DNA of 64,000 bases from Bradyrhizobium sp. LTSP849 (GTDB lineage Bacteria > Pseudomonadota > Alphaproteobacteria > Rhizobiales > Xanthobacteraceae): positions 62,001 through 126,000 of the forward strand of contig NZ_JYMR01000013.1 in NCBI RefSeq assembly GCF_000938255.1. The letters are read 5' to 3'. The notes beneath the pieces were generated by a model that did no database searches, was not told the origin of the DNA, and was given only the letters and a program-made list of their open reading frames with translations. Each line of letters starts with the position of its first letter. The stretch's first letter is position 1. The position numbers and the translations under genes were made by a program. Below are positions 36,099 to 46,277 of the stretch, in pieces.

Positions 36099-36824
36099 AT
36101 GAAGAAGATTCTGTTTGCAACCGTGGCGCTGCTCGTGGTGGGCGCGGCCGCGCCGGCCGTCGGTGCCGATCTCGGCGCCCGCCCCTATTACAACAAGGCT
36201 GCGCCGGCCTATGCCGCGCCGATCTACAACTGGACCGGATTCTATATCGGTGCACATGTCGGCGGCGCGTTCTCCAGCGACAACAATTTCAGCGGCCTCT
36301 CCACCGGCAACAACGGCAACGGCCGTTTCCTCGGCGGCTTGCAGGCCGGTGCGGATTGGCAGGTCAACCCGAACTTCGTGATCGGCGCCGAAGCCCAGTA
36401 TTCCTGGCTCTCCGGCAATGTCGGCGCGGTGTTCCCGGGCGGCGTGGCCTACACCAACGACCAGCGCGGCCTCGGCTCGATCACTGGTCGCGTCGGCTAC
36501 ACCTGGGGTCCGGGCCTCCTCTACGTAAAGGGTGGCTACGCCTATTCGGACAACAACGAGAAGGTAACGGTCGGCGGCGTGCCGGCGGCCTTCGTCATCG
36601 CTGGCGATCACCGCAACGGCTACACCGTCGGCGCCGGCCTCGAATACATGTTCGCTCCGAGCTGGTCGGCCAAGGCCGAGTACCAGTACTACAATTTCGG
36701 CGACGCACACTTCACTGGCGGCCCTCTGGCGGGCACCGGCAACTTCACCACCGACGACCATACCTTCAAGGCGGGCGTCAACTACCGCTTCAACTGGGCG
36801 AGCCCGGTCGTCGCGCGCTACTGA
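36099..36824 (+). CDS. Outer-membrane beta-barrel protein (Omp25/RopB-like)
   Basis: 241 residues. Signal peptide ~22 residues (ends APAVGA), then ADLGARPYYNKAAP, the usual linker of alphaproteobacterial porin-like small barrels. NWTGFYIGAHVGGAFSS opens the barrel; alternating strands end in FKAGVNYRFNWASPVVARY, with a terminal aromatic as expected for BAM-inserted barrels. Omp25-type proteins of Rhizobiales are abundant surface proteins. Monocistronic, with a strong terminator at 36855. Confidence 0.88.
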   Translation: MKKILFATVALLVVGAAAPAVGADLGARPYYNKAAPAYAAPIYNWTGFYIGAHVGGAFSSDNNFSGLSTGNNGNGRFLGGLQAGADWQVNPNFVIGAEAQYSWLSGNVGAVFPGGVAYTNDQRGLGSITGRVGYTWGPGLLYVKGGYAYSDNNEKVTVGGVPAAFVIAGDHRNGYTVGAGLEYMFAPSWSAKAEYQYYNFGDAHFTGGPLAGTGNFTTDDHTFKAGVNYRFNWASPVVARY

Positions 36825-36854
36825 TCGCGCGTCAAAATCTCTTCGCTATCAAGG

Positions 36855-36884
36855 GCCGGCAGCTTTGCCGGCTCTTTCTTTTTT
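36855..36884 (+). terminator. Intrinsic terminator after the outer-membrane protein gene
   Basis: Stem GCCGGCA (36855-36861) / TGCCGGC (36866-36872), loop GCTT, then a T-rich run to 36884. It lies 31 bp after the stop. Confidence 0.85.
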
Positions 36885-36991
36885 CGCTCTGCGGAACAAG
36901 CCAACCAATTGTGCAACTTGCGATTTTTTAACCCGCCCCACGGATACTCTGCACCGAAAATATAAGAGATCACGGGTGTGGGGAAATTTCG

Positions 36992-39145
36992 ATGGCGATC
37001 CGTCTGAGTGTTGGCCGTTTCCTTGGTCGTCTCAAGCCGCGTTTCAAAATGCCGAAAATGGGCCTGCGCGGCAGCCTGTTTGCAGCCTTCGCGGTGATCG
37101 CAGGCATGGGCCTGGTGATCGCAGCCGGCGCCGGCTTCGTGTTCAACCATCTGGGCTCGACCGTGATGGATCTGAGCGGCCGCGACATCCCGCGCCTCTC
37201 CGCAAGCCTTCAGCTCGCCTCGCAAAGCGCGACGCTCGCGGCGCAGGGGCCGGGTCTGCTGGCATCGCCGTCCGACGAGGCACTGAAGGAGCGCACCAAG
37301 AAGGTGCAGGAAATCCAGCAACTCGCCATGGCCAAGCTCGGCGAGATCATCGAGCTCGGCGCCGACAAGCAGACCGCAACCGCGCTGCGCGACACCGCCA
37401 AGAGCATCGACGAAGCAACGCAGAGCCTGGTCTCGGCCGCGCGCGAACGGCTCGACACCGGCGCGCTGCACGACAAGCAGTATGAGGCGCTGCGCAAATC
37501 CCAGCTCGCCTTCACCGGCGCGGCCGGTCCCGCGATGCTGGATGCGCAGACCCGCCTGAACGCGATCCTCGGCGCCGCCGACCTCTCCGCGGACGATGCC
37601 ACCGAAGCCGCCCGCACCGTCGCGCAGATCTCGACCGTCTCCGCCAACGGCAATCTGATGGCCGCCGACATGATGGCCGCGCTCTCGGCCAACAGCAGCG
37701 ACACGCTGGAGGCGATCGAGAAGGAGTTCAAGACGACGCGCGACCGCGTCAAGTCGAACCTCGAGGATCTCCCGAACATTCCCTCGATGCAGGCGGTGCG
37801 CGACGCCGTGCAAAAGCTGTTCGCCTTTGGCGAGGGCAAGACCGGCGTATTCAAGATCCGCGAGAAAGAGCTCGACTCGATCGATTACGGCCAGACCATC
37901 CTGGATGAGACCCGCAAACTGAATGTCGGTCTCGGCATCAGCGTGCAGCAGCTGGTCGACGGCGTGCAGAAGGAGACTGATGCGTCGACCTTCCAGGCCC
38001 GCCGGGAGATTTCGCTCGCCACCACGACGACGCTGGCGCTGGGTGCGCTGACGCTGATCGGCTCGGCGCTGTTCGTCTGGCTCTATGTCGGGCGCAACAT
38101 CCTGCGCCGAATCCGCGAACTTCAGCACGCGATGCAGCTGCTCTCGGCCGGCGATCTCGACACCGAGATCGTCCGCTCCCGGCAGAATGACGAGATCGGC
38201 GCGATGAAGGAGACGCTGACGGTGTTCCGCGACAGCATGATCGAGGCCCGGGCGCTTGCGAGCGAGCAGGACAAGGATCGTGTCGTCAAGGCCGAGCGTG
38301 CCGCGCAGATGGAGGCGAAGATCGCCGAATTCGAAGGCGCGGTGCGTTCCGCGCTCGACAATCTCGCGCAATCGGCCAACTCGATGCAGTCGACCGCGCA
38401 GAGCATGTCGAACACCGCCGACCAGTCCAACGCGCTGGTCAATGCGGTCGCTTCTGCGGCCGAAGAGACCTCGGTCAACGTGCAGACCGTGTCGGCCGGC
38501 ACCGAGCAGCTCTCGTCCTCGATCGAGGAGATCAGCAAGCAGGTCGTCACCTCGGCGGCGATCGCCAAGAAGGCGGTCGAAGAAGCAGGTGCCACCGACG
38601 CCACGGTGCAGAGCCTTGCCGACAGCGCCAGCCGCATCAGCGTCGTGGTCGACCTGATCCAGACCATCGCATCGCAGACCAATCTGCTCGCGCTCAACGC
38701 CACCATCGAGGCAGCGCGCGCGGGCGAAGCCGGCCGCGGCTTTGCGGTGGTCGCCTCCGAGGTGAAGAGCCTCGCGAGCCAGACCGCGAAGGCGACGGAG
38801 GAGATCCGTACCCAGATCGCCAGCATGCAGCAGGTCACGACCTCTGCCGTCGGCGCCATCCAGGGCATCGGCCGGATCATCGGCGAGATCGACAACGTGA
38901 CCACGACAATCGCAGCTGCGGTTGAGGAACAGGGCGCGGCCACCCGCGAGATTGCCCGCAATATCCAGCATGCGGCCGGGGGCACCAGCGAGGTCTCCAG
39001 CAACATCGTCGGCGTCTCCACGGCGTCCGCCGAGGCGGGTGCTGCGGCCAGCGAAGTGCTTGGCGCTTCGGATGCACTCCGCCGCGAAGCCGACATGCTG
39101 CGCGGAGAGATCGACGCGTTCCTCAACAATATGCGGGCGGCGTAA
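36992..39145 (+). CDS. Methyl-accepting chemotaxis protein
   Basis: 717 residues. A first membrane helix near residues 30-50, a periplasmic domain with helical texture, a second helix near 343-365, then HAMP (about 366-418). The signalling domain holds the hallmark [51 protein letters not shown]. No C-terminal pentapeptide for CheR docking. Ligand unknown. No che genes in the window. Confidence 0.92.
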   Translation: MAIRLSVGRFLGRLKPRFKMPKMGLRGSLFAAFAVIAGMGLVIAAGAGFVFNHLGSTVMDLSGRDIPRLSASLQLASQSATLAAQGPGLLASPSDEALKERTKKVQEIQQLAMAKLGEIIELGADKQTATALRDTAKSIDEATQSLVSAARERLDTGALHDKQYEALRKSQLAFTGAAGPAMLDAQTRLNAILGAADLSADDATEAARTVAQISTVSANGNLMAADMMAALSANSSDTLEAIEKEFKTTRDRVKSNLEDLPNIPSMQAVRDAVQKLFAFGEGKTGVFKIREKELDSIDYGQTILDETRKLNVGLGISVQQLVDGVQKETDASTFQARREISLATTTTLALGALTLIGSALFVWLYVGRNILRRIRELQHAMQLLSAGDLDTEIVRSRQNDEIGAMKETLTVFRDSMIEARALASEQDKDRVVKAERAAQMEAKIAEFEGAVRSALDNLAQSANSMQSTAQSMSNTADQSNALVNAVASAAEETSVNVQTVSAGTEQLSSSIEEISKQVVTSAAIAKKAVEEAGATDATVQSLADSASRISVVVDLIQTIASQTNLLALNATIEAARAGEAGRGFAVVASEVKSLASQTAKATEEIRTQIASMQQVTTSAVGAIQGIGRIIGEIDNVTTTIAAAVEEQGAATREIARNIQHAAGGTSEVSSNIVGVSTASAEAGAAASEVLGASDALRREADMLRGEIDAFLNNMRAA

Positions 39146-39240
39146 AGCGCCGTTCCGTAACCCGGAATGACCGCTATGCAGGCCACGCGCGCGTCCTTTT
39201 TCGGCTGGCGCGGCGCGGCCTCTGGGTTTAAGCCGGAAGC

Positions 39241-40302
39241 ATGAATTCAAAGAGCGACACCGCGCAGTCCTCCGCAGAGGCCCTGCGCTACCCCTGGGAA
39301 CAGCATCCCAGCCCCGAAGAGGTCGTGGAGATACGGCCCGGCGTGCTGTGGGTGCGGCTGAAGCTGCCGTTCCGCCTCAACCACGTGAACATCTACCTGC
39401 TCGCCGACGGCGACGGTTATGCCATGGTCGATGCCGGCTTCGGCAACGAAGAGACGGTCGAGGCCTGGACGAAATTGTTCGACGGCCCGCTGAAGGGCGT
39501 CCACATCACGCGGCTGATCGTGACGCATTCGCATCCCGACCATGTCGGGCTCGCGGGCTGGATCGTCGAGCGGTTCAACTGCCCGCTGGTGATGTCGCAG
39601 GTCGAATATCTGCAATCGGTCTATCACCAGAACCGCGGCACCGAGGAGCGGCGCAACGCGCAGCGGCTGTTCTTCCGCCGCCACGGCATGGACGAGTCGC
39701 TCACCGAAAAGCTGCTCGGCCGCGGCCAGGATTATCTGAAGCAGGTGTCGGTACTGCCGCCGTCCTACCGTCGCATCTCGCATGGCGACGAGGTCGTGAT
39801 CGGCACGCGGCGCTTCAAGGTGATCACCGGCGGCGGGCATGCGCTCGACCAAGTGATGCTGTATTGCGCCGACGACAAGCTGTTCCTCTCCGCCGACCAG
39901 GTGCTGAGCAAGATCTCGCCGAACGTCAGCGTCTGGGCGGTCGAGCCCGACCAGAACTCGCTCGGCGAATATCTGGCCTCGCTCGCAAGCCTCACCACTA
40001 CGCTGCCCTATGATTTGCTGGTGCTGCCCGGCCACGGCGTGCCGTTCTATGGACTCAAGACCCGCATCAAGCAGCTCGCCGACCACCATGAGGAGCGCTG
40101 CCGCCTGATCGCGGAAGCCTGCCGCGAAGTGCCGCAGACCTCGCGCGTATTGGTGCCGGTGGTGTTCAACAAGCATGTGCTGGACGAACACCAGATGGGT
40201 TTTGCCGCCGGCGAACTGGTCGCCCATGTCAACTACATGCTGGTCGAGGGCCGCCTGACCGCGGAGACGAAGGACGGCGTGCTCCAGTTCAGGACGACGT
40301 GA
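39241..40302 (+). CDS. Metallo-beta-lactamase-fold hydrolase
   Basis: 353 residues. Metal motif THSHPDHVG near residue 98, then GGGHALDQ, LFLSADQVL and LPGHGVPF supply the remaining ligands of the two-metal site. The ITGGGHALDQVMLYC region is typical of the hydrolase branch with glyoxalase II-like topology. Cytosolic; thioester or lactone hydrolysis is likely but the substrate is unknown. Confidence 0.85.
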   Translation: MNSKSDTAQSSAEALRYPWEQHPSPEEVVEIRPGVLWVRLKLPFRLNHVNIYLLADGDGYAMVDAGFGNEETVEAWTKLFDGPLKGVHITRLIVTHSHPDHVGLAGWIVERFNCPLVMSQVEYLQSVYHQNRGTEERRNAQRLFFRRHGMDESLTEKLLGRGQDYLKQVSVLPPSYRRISHGDEVVIGTRRFKVITGGGHALDQVMLYCADDKLFLSADQVLSKISPNVSVWAVEPDQNSLGEYLASLASLTTTLPYDLLVLPGHGVPFYGLKTRIKQLADHHEERCRLIAEACREVPQTSRVLVPVVFNKHVLDEHQMGFAAGELVAHVNYMLVEGRLTAETKDGVLQFRTT

Positions 40303-40314
40303 GAGCTCACTTCA

Positions 40315-40338
40315 CCTCGCCCCGCTTGCGGGGAGAGG
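40315..40338. repeat. Short hairpin between convergent genes
   Basis: CCTCGCCCCGC and GCGGGGAGAGG around TT, one mismatch. It lies 13 bp after the metallo-beta-lactamase-fold gene's stop and 11 bp before the stop of the convergent aroQ-like gene. Same family as the hairpin at 19441. Confidence 0.6.
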
Positions 40339-40348
40339 GAGCAGACCT

Positions 40349-40780
40349 TCACTTCATCTGCGCAATCGCGTGCATGGCCGCGATGTAGCCATACGGCCCC
40401 AGCCCGCAGATCACGCCCGTCGCCACGAACGAGATCTTCGAGTGCCGGTGATATTCGTCGCGGGCATGGATGTTGGAGATGTGGACCTCCAGCACCGGGC
40501 CCTCGAACGCCTTGATGGCGTCCATGATCGAGACCGAGGTGAAGGAGAAGCCGGCCGGATTGATGATGATGGCATCGGCATCTTGCCGCGCCGCCTGGAT
40601 CAGGTCGATGAGAACGCCCTCATGGTTGGACTGGTGGCAGGCGACCTCGAGCCCGAGCTTGACGGCCGCCTCCTCGCAGCTCGCATTGACCTCTGCCAAC
40701 GTCGTCATGCCATAGATGTGCGGCTCACGCACGCCGAGCAGGTTCAAATTGGGACCGTTGAGGATCATCACGCGTTTCAT
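40349..40780 (-). CDS. aroQ: Type II 3-dehydroquinate dehydratase-family protein (AroQ-like)
   Basis: 143 residues from MKRVMILNGPNLNLLG. The family blocks are present: GVREPHIYG (Arg18 and Tyr23, the lid loop), QSNHEG, NPAG (Asn74), EVHISNIHARDEYHRHS (Glu98, His100, Arg107). Compared with the M. tuberculosis enzyme, the substrate-binding His81 is replaced by Phe80 and Arg112 by His111. Activity on 3-dehydroquinate is therefore uncertain and the true shikimate-pathway AroQ may lie elsewhere. The symbol is family-level. Confidence 0.75.
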   Translation of the reverse strand: MKRVMILNGPNLNLLGVREPHIYGMTTLAEVNASCEEAAVKLGLEVACHQSNHEGVLIDLIQAARQDADAIIINPAGFSFTSVSIMDAIKAFEGPVLEVHISNIHARDEYHRHSKISFVATGVICGLGPYGYIAAMHAIAQMK

Positions 40781-41022
40781 GGAAGGTCCTTTCAATATTT
40801 AACCGCAGAGCACGGCGGGGACTCGCGCCCGCTGCTACCGCACAGCAACATGAGCGATCCCCCGCAAGAAAGGCAAAGGCCGATCAGGCCGGTGTACGGA
40901 CACCGCTCCGCAGAAGCACAAACCACTGTGAACGCGTCAATCCGGTTCAAGCCATGTCGGGGCCCGATAGGGCATTTTGCCCAAATGCCGCGCCTGCCCA
41001 AATGTGGGATAGCGCATAGACA

Positions 41023-41043
41023 TTAGAGCTGGAAAAGCTCTAA
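41023..41043 (+). promoter_or_regulatory. Hairpin in the hemA leader
   Basis: TTAGAGCT (41023-41030) and AGCTCTAA (41036-41043) form an 8-bp stem with loop GGAAA, ending 38 bp before the hemA ATG. No poly-T follows. It may stabilise or regulate the hemA mRNA. The rest of the 301-bp gap (40781-41081) shows no gene. Confidence 0.4.
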
Positions 41044-41081
41044 AAAGTGCGACCCCTTGGTTCCGTTGCAGGTTTTTGCCG

Positions 41082-42311
41082 ATGGATTACAGCCAGTTCT
41101 TCAATTCCGCCCTCGACCGTCTCCACACCGAGCGGCGCTACCGCGTGTTCGCCGACCTCGAGCGCATCGCCGGCCGGTTCCCGCATGCGCTCTGGCACTC
41201 GCCCAAGGGCAAGCGCGACGTCGTGATCTGGTGCTCGAACGATTATCTCGGCATGGGCCAGCACCCGAAGGTGGTCGGCGCCATGGTCGAGACCGCGACC
41301 CGGGTCGGCACCGGCGCGGGCGGCACGCGCAACATCGCCGGCACGCACCATCCGCTGGTGCAGCTTGAGGCCGAGCTCGCCGATCTCCACGGCAAGGAAG
41401 CCTCGCTGCTGTTCACCTCGGGCTATGTCTCGAACCAGACCGGTATCGCGACCATCGCAAAACTCATTCCGAACTGCCTGATCCTGTCGGACGAGCTCAA
41501 CCACAATTCGATGATCGAAGGCATCCGCCAATCCGGCTGCGAGCGGGTCGTGTTCCGCCACAACGACCTCGCCGACCTCGAAGACCTCTTGAAGGCCGCA
41601 GGCCCTGCCCGGCCGAAGCTGATCGCCTGCGAGAGCCTCTACTCGATGGACGGCGACATCGCCCCGCTCGCCAAGATCTGCGATCTCGCCGAGAAGTATG
41701 GCGCGATGACTTATGTCGACGAAGTCCATGCGGTCGGCATGTACGGCCCGCGCGGCGGCGGCATTGCCGAGCGTGACGGCGTGATGCATCGCATCGACAT
41801 TCTGGAAGGTACGTTGGCAAAAGCGTTCGGCTGCCTCGGCGGCTACATTGCCGCCAACGGCCAGATCATCGACGCCGTGCGCTCCTACGCGCCGGGCTTC
41901 ATCTTCACCACCGCGCTGCCGCCGGCAATCTGCTCGGCTGCGACCGCCGCGATCAAGCATCTGAAGACCTCGAACTGGGAGCGCGAGCGCCACCAGGACC
42001 GCGCCGCCCGCGTCAAGGCGATCCTCAATGCCGCCGGCCTGCCGGTGATGTCGAGCGACACCCACATCGTGCCGCTGTTCATCGGCGATGCCGAGAAGTG
42101 CAAGCAGGCCTCCGACCTGCTGCTCGAAAATCACGGCATCTACATCCAGCCGATCAACTATCCGACGGTCGCCAAGGGCACCGAGCGCCTGCGCATCACG
42201 CCGTCGCCCTATCACGATGACGGCCTGATCGATCAGCTCGCCGAAGCCCTGCTGCAAGTCTGGGACCGCTTGGGTCTGCCGTTGCGCGAAAAGTCGCTGG
42301 CGGCGGAGTAA
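41082..42311 (+). CDS. hemA: 5-aminolevulinate synthase
   Basis: 409 residues from [20 protein letters not shown]. Pyridoxal-phosphate enzyme of the alpha-oxoamine synthase family; condenses glycine and succinyl-CoA to 5-aminolevulinate, the first committed step of tetrapyrrole synthesis in alphaproteobacteria. Glycine- and cofactor-binding motifs: [59 protein letters not shown] and the Schiff-base Lys247 in GTLAKAFG. It reads very close to the B. japonicum HemA I know. Divergent from the aroQ-like gene. Confidence 0.96.
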   Translation: MDYSQFFNSALDRLHTERRYRVFADLERIAGRFPHALWHSPKGKRDVVIWCSNDYLGMGQHPKVVGAMVETATRVGTGAGGTRNIAGTHHPLVQLEAELADLHGKEASLLFTSGYVSNQTGIATIAKLIPNCLILSDELNHNSMIEGIRQSGCERVVFRHNDLADLEDLLKAAGPARPKLIACESLYSMDGDIAPLAKICDLAEKYGAMTYVDEVHAVGMYGPRGGGIAERDGVMHRIDILEGTLAKAFGCLGGYIAANGQIIDAVRSYAPGFIFTTALPPAICSAATAAIKHLKTSNWERERHQDRAARVKAILNAAGLPVMSSDTHIVPLFIGDAEKCKQASDLLLENHGIYIQPINYPTVAKGTERLRITPSPYHDDGLIDQLAEALLQVWDRLGLPLREKSLAAE

Positions 42312-42313
42312 TC

Positions 42314-42434
42314 GTCGTCCTGGCGAAAGCCAGGACCCATTACCCCGACTGTGAATTGTTGCAGATCGCTGGAGCCACCCGCGTGCCCATACGCCTGTCC
42401 TGTGGTTATGGGTCCTGGCCTTCGCCAGGACGAC
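42314..42434. repeat. Palindromic repeat (GTCGTCCTGGCGAAAGCCAGGAC type), second copy
   Basis: About 121 bp, same end sequences as 16904-17031. It begins 2 bp after the hemA stop. It may act as the hemA terminator. Confidence 0.75.
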
Positions 42435-42590
42435 ATTCGGGTTAGCAGCTTAACGACAATGCCAATTCCTGCATCCACAAGGCATTTCGCTATCGCTTGC
42501 GCCCGGCCAACGCGCTAGATTTACTTAGAAATTTGCTTGGAAAATGAGATCTGGCGCGGGGCTGCCGCGTCCAGGGAGAGCGCGCTCACC

Positions 42591-45500
42591 ATGCTGCACG
42601 ATTGGGGCGTGATTGCCGCCGCATTCGGCTATATCGGCTTCCTGTTTCTGGTGGCGAGCCACGGCGACCGCCGCTCGCCGGCCGGGCGCGGTCGCGCGTC
42701 CGGGCTGATCTATCCGCTGTCGCTGGCGATCTACTGCACCTCCTGGACCTTCTTCGGCTCGGTCGGCTTCGCCACCCGCACCTCGACCGACTTCCTCGCG
42801 ATCTATGTCGGCCCGATCCTGATGATCGGGCTCGGCGCCGGCGTGCTGCGCCGCGTGATCCAGCTTGCGAAGGCCCACAACATCACCTCGATCGCCGACT
42901 TCATCGGCGCGCGTTACGGCAAGAGCCAGGCGGTGGCGGCGACCGTGGCGCTGATCGCGATCATCGGCTCGGTGCCCTATATCGCGCTCCAGCTCAAGGC
43001 GGTCGCCTCCTCGCTCGAAGTTATCCTGAGCGAGGACCAGGCGTTCTCCCACATCCCGATCCTCGGCGACATGGCGCTGATGGTGACGCTGGCGATGGCG
43101 GCCTTCGCCGTGCTGTTCGGTACGCGGCACACGGACGCCACCGAGCACCAGCACGGCCTGATGCTGGCGGTGGCGACCGAATCCATTATCAAGCTGGTCG
43201 CCTTCCTCACCGCCGGCATCTTCGTCACCTTCTGGATGTTCTCGCCGCACGAGCTGATCGAGCGCGCCATGAAGACGCCGGAGGCGGTGCGCGCCATCAA
43301 CTATTCGCCGTCAATCGGCAACTTCCTGACCATGACGCTGCTGTCGCTCTGTGCGATCATGCTGCTGCCGCGCCAGTTCCACGTCAGCGTGGTCGAAAAC
43401 TCCTCGGATGCCGAGGTCGGCCGCGCGCGCTGGCTGTTTCCGCTCTACCTCGTCGTCATCAATCTGTTCGTGATCCCGATCGCGCTCGCCGGCCTCGTCA
43501 GCTTCCCATTCGGCGCCGCCGATCCCGACATGTACGTGCTGGCGCTGCCGATGGAGGGCGGCGCGGATCTGCTTAGCGTCGCCGTCTTCGTCGGTGGCCT
43601 GTCGGCAGCGACCGCGATGGTGATCGTCGAATGCGTCGCACTCTCCATCATGGTCTCGAACGACCTCGTGGTGCCGCTGGTGCTGCAACGGCGGCCGGAG
43701 GGCCGCACCGGCGGCGCGGATTTCGGCGACTTCCTGCTGCGGTCGCGGCGGCTCGCGATCTTCGCCATCATGGTGATGGCCTATTTCTACTATCGCGCGC
43801 TCGGCAACACCCAGCTCGCGGCGATCGGCCTGCTCTCCTTCGCCGCCATCGCGCAGCTCGCACCGAGCTTCTTCGGCGGATTGTTGTGGCGCCGGGCCAC
43901 CGCGCGCGGCGCGATCGGCAGCATGCTGGTCGGTTTCGCGGTGTGGCTCTACACGCTGTTCATTCCGAGCTTCATGGATTCCTCGACGGCCGGCATCCTG
44001 CTGCTCCAGCACGGACCGTTCGGGATCGAGGCGCTGCGGCCGCAGGCGCTGTTCGGCGCCGATTTGCCGCCGCTGATGCATGGCGTGGTCTGGTCGCTCT
44101 CGCTCAACATCCTCACCTATGTGCTGCTGTCGCTGGCGCGGCGGCCCTCTTCCATCGAGCTCGTGCAGGCCGATCTGTTCGTTCCCAACACGCTCGCCCC
44201 GATCGCTCCGAACTTCCGCCGCTGGCGCACCACCATCACGGTGCAGGACATCCAGACCACGGTCGCGCAATATCTCGGCCCCGATCGCGCCCGGCATTCC
44301 TTCGAGGCGTTCTCGGCGCGGCGCAATATGCGGCTGGAGCTCGCCGCACCCGCCGATTTCGAGCTGTTGCAGCACGCCGAGCATCTGATCGCCTCCTCGA
44401 TCGGGGCGGCGTCCTCGCGCCTCGTGATGTCGCTCCTGCTGCGCAAACGAACGGTCTCGGCGAAAGCCGCACTAAAACTGCTCGACGATTCCCATGCGGC
44501 GCTGCATTTCAACCGCGAGATCCTTCAGACCGCGCTCAACCATGTGCGCCAGGGCATTGCGGTGTTCGACGCCGATTTGCAACTGATCTGCTCCAACCGG
44601 CAGTTCGGCGAACTCCTCAACGTGCCGCCGCACTTCATCCAGTTCGGCACGCCGTTGCGCGAAATCCTGGAATTCATGGGCGTGAGCAATCCCGACGATC
44701 CGATCGAGCGCGAAGCCATGCTGGAGCGGCGGCTTGCCGCCTACACCACCGACGGCGAGCCCTATCTGGAGCGTCTGCTGGAACGCCACATGGTGATCGA
44801 GATCCTGACCAACCGCATGCCCGGCGGCGGCTTCGTCATCACCTTCACCGACGTCACGCCCACGTTCGAAGCGGCCGAAGCGCTGGAGCGCGCCAATGCG
44901 ACGCTCGAAAAGCGCGTGCGTGACCGCACCGAGGAGCTGACCCGGCTGAACTCGGAGCTGGCGCAGGCGAAGAGCTCGGCTGAAGACGCCAGCATCTCCA
45001 AGACGCGCTTCCTCGCGGCCGCCAGCCACGACATTCTCCAGCCGCTCAACGCGGCACGGCTCTACGTCACGAGCCTGGTCGAGCGCCAGCACAGCGGCGA
45101 GGAGACGCGGCTGGTCGAGAACATCGACGAATCGCTCCAGGCGATCGAAGAGATCCTCGGCGCGCTGCTCGATATCTCGCGGCTGGATGCCGGCGCGATG
45201 GCGACCTCGATCTCGAGCTTCAAGATGGCCGATTTGATGCGCTCGCTGGAGATCGAGTTCGCGCCGATCGCGCGCGCCAAGAACCTCGAGCTCGCCTTCG
45301 TGCCCAGCTCGCTGCCGGTCGAGTCGGATCGCCTGCTGCTGCGACGCCTGCTCCAGAACTTGATCTCCAATGCGATCAAATACACCCCGCGCGGGCGCGT
45401 GCTGGTCGGTTGCCGCCGCCAAGGCCCCTCGCTCAAGATCTGCGTCTACGACACCGGCGTCGGCATACCGCTGGCCAAGCGCGGCGAGATCTTCAAGGAA

Positions 45501-46100
45501 TTTCACCGCCTCGAGCAGGGCGCGCGGATCGCGCGCGGGCTGGGGCTGGGACTCTCGATCGTCGAACGGTTGGCGCGCGTGCTCAACCACGGCATCGCCA
45601 TCGACGCCAATAGGAGCCGCGGCTCGTCGTTCTCCGTGACCGTCCCGACGGCGAAGGCCGTGACGCTGACCGCGGCGGTGACCAGCGCGACCCCGTTGGC
45701 GCGCATGTCGATCTCCGGCGCGCTGATCGTCTGCATCGAGAACGACGCCGCGATCCTCGACGGCATGCGAACGCTCTTGAAGGCCTGGGATGCCGAGGTG
45801 ATCGCGGTCACCGATCCCGAGGGCGCAATCGCCGCGATCGAGGCCGCCGGCAAACGCGTCACCGGCCTGCTCGTCGACTATCACCTCGACCGCGGCAACG
45901 GCATCGCCGCCATCCGCGACATCCGCCGCCGCTTCGGCGACTCTATCCCCGCGATCCTGATCACCGCCGACCGCAGCCCCGCCGTGCAGATGGCTGCGCG
46001 CGAGGAAAAGATCGCGGTGCTGAACAAGCCGGTGAAGCCAGCTTCGCTGCGCGCTTTGCTCGGGCAATGGCGGACGCAGCAGATGGTGGCGGCGGAGTGA
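42591..46100 (+). CDS. Sodium:solute symporter-hybrid histidine kinase (CrbS/MxtR-like)
   Basis: 1169 residues from MLHDWGVIAAAFGYIG; AGGGAG lies 12 bp upstream and a TTG 54 bp earlier is less likely. Domain order: an SLC5/SSS symporter module with about 13 helices (to ~545), a linker, a PAS_7-type sensor (about 635-760, ILQTALNHVRQGIAVFDADLQLI), a coiled coil, HisKA with His813 in AASHDILQPLNAAR, HATPase (NLISNAIKYTPRG, DTGVGIP, GLGLGLSIVERLA) and a receiver with Asp1096 (LLVDYHLDRGNG). This architecture is that of CrbS/MxtR kinases of the acetate switch. The neighbouring LuxR-type regulator and MHS transporter fit. Confidence 0.88.
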   Translation: MLHDWGVIAAAFGYIGFLFLVASHGDRRSPAGRGRASGLIYPLSLAIYCTSWTFFGSVGFATRTSTDFLAIYVGPILMIGLGAGVLRRVIQLAKAHNITSIADFIGARYGKSQAVAATVALIAIIGSVPYIALQLKAVASSLEVILSEDQAFSHIPILGDMALMVTLAMAAFAVLFGTRHTDATEHQHGLMLAVATESIIKLVAFLTAGIFVTFWMFSPHELIERAMKTPEAVRAINYSPSIGNFLTMTLLSLCAIMLLPRQFHVSVVENSSDAEVGRARWLFPLYLVVINLFVIPIALAGLVSFPFGAADPDMYVLALPMEGGADLLSVAVFVGGLSAATAMVIVECVALSIMVSNDLVVPLVLQRRPEGRTGGADFGDFLLRSRRLAIFAIMVMAYFYYRALGNTQLAAIGLLSFAAIAQLAPSFFGGLLWRRATARGAIGSMLVGFAVWLYTLFIPSFMDSSTAGILLLQHGPFGIEALRPQALFGADLPPLMHGVVWSLSLNILTYVLLSLARRPSSIELVQADLFVPNTLAPIAPNFRRWRTTITVQDIQTTVAQYLGPDRARHSFEAFSARRNMRLELAAPADFELLQHAEHLIASSIGAASSRLVMSLLLRKRTVSAKAALKLLDDSHAALHFNREILQTALNHVRQGIAVFDADLQLICSNRQFGELLNVPPHFIQFGTPLREILEFMGVSNPDDPIEREAMLERRLAAYTTDGEPYLERLLERHMVIEILTNRMPGGGFVITFTDVTPTFEAAEALERANATLEKRVRDRTEELTRLNSELAQAKSSAEDASISKTRFLAAASHDILQPLNAARLYVTSLVERQHSGEETRLVENIDESLQAIEEILGALLDISRLDAGAMATSISSFKMADLMRSLEIEFAPIARAKNLELAFVPSSLPVESDRLLLRRLLQNLISNAIKYTPRGRVLVGCRRQGPSLKICVYDTGVGIPLAKRGEIFKEFHRLEQGARIARGLGLGLSIVERLARVLNHGIAIDANRSRGSSFSVTVPTAKAVTLTAAVTSATPLARMSISGALIVCIENDAAILDGMRTLLKAWDAEVIAVTDPEGAIAAIEAAGKRVTGLLVDYHLDRGNGIAAIRDIRRRFGDSIPAILITADRSPAVQMAAREEKIAVLNKPVKPASLRALLGQWRTQQMVAAE

Positions 46101-46137
46101 GGCTTGAACGAAATCCGCAATTCGGCCTTGCATGACC

Positions 46138-46268
46138 CGTCATCCTGAGGCGCGAGCCATTCGGTGCGACGCACCGGATGGCGAGCCTCGAAGGATGAAC
46201 GGCCGAGGAGACAGCAGGGCCGTTCATCCTTCGAGGCCTCCGCTACGCTCCGGCGCCTCAGGATGACG
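46138..46268. repeat. Palindromic repeat (CGTCATCCTGAGGCGC type)
   Basis: About 131 bp with ends CGTCATCCTGAGGCGC and GCGCCTCAGGATGACG and inner CTTCGAGGATG-like arms. It lies between the convergent kinase and response-regulator genes. Confidence 0.75.
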
Positions 46269-46277
46269 GATTAAGGA

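Noticed and set aside
36818..39250. 810-residue minus-strand frame opposite the chemoreceptor gene
   Set aside because: Compositionally biased (Arg/Gly/Asp/Leu) and antisense to a gene with full MCP motifs.
40796..41081. FixK- or Irr-type box upstream of hemA
   Set aside because: TCAATCCGGTTCAA near 40938 was considered, but it is not the TTG-N8-CAA dyad and no Irr-type element was found.
44472..46133. 553-residue minus-strand frame opposite the hybrid kinase
   Set aside because: Antisense shadow of HisKA, HATPase and receiver coding sequence.
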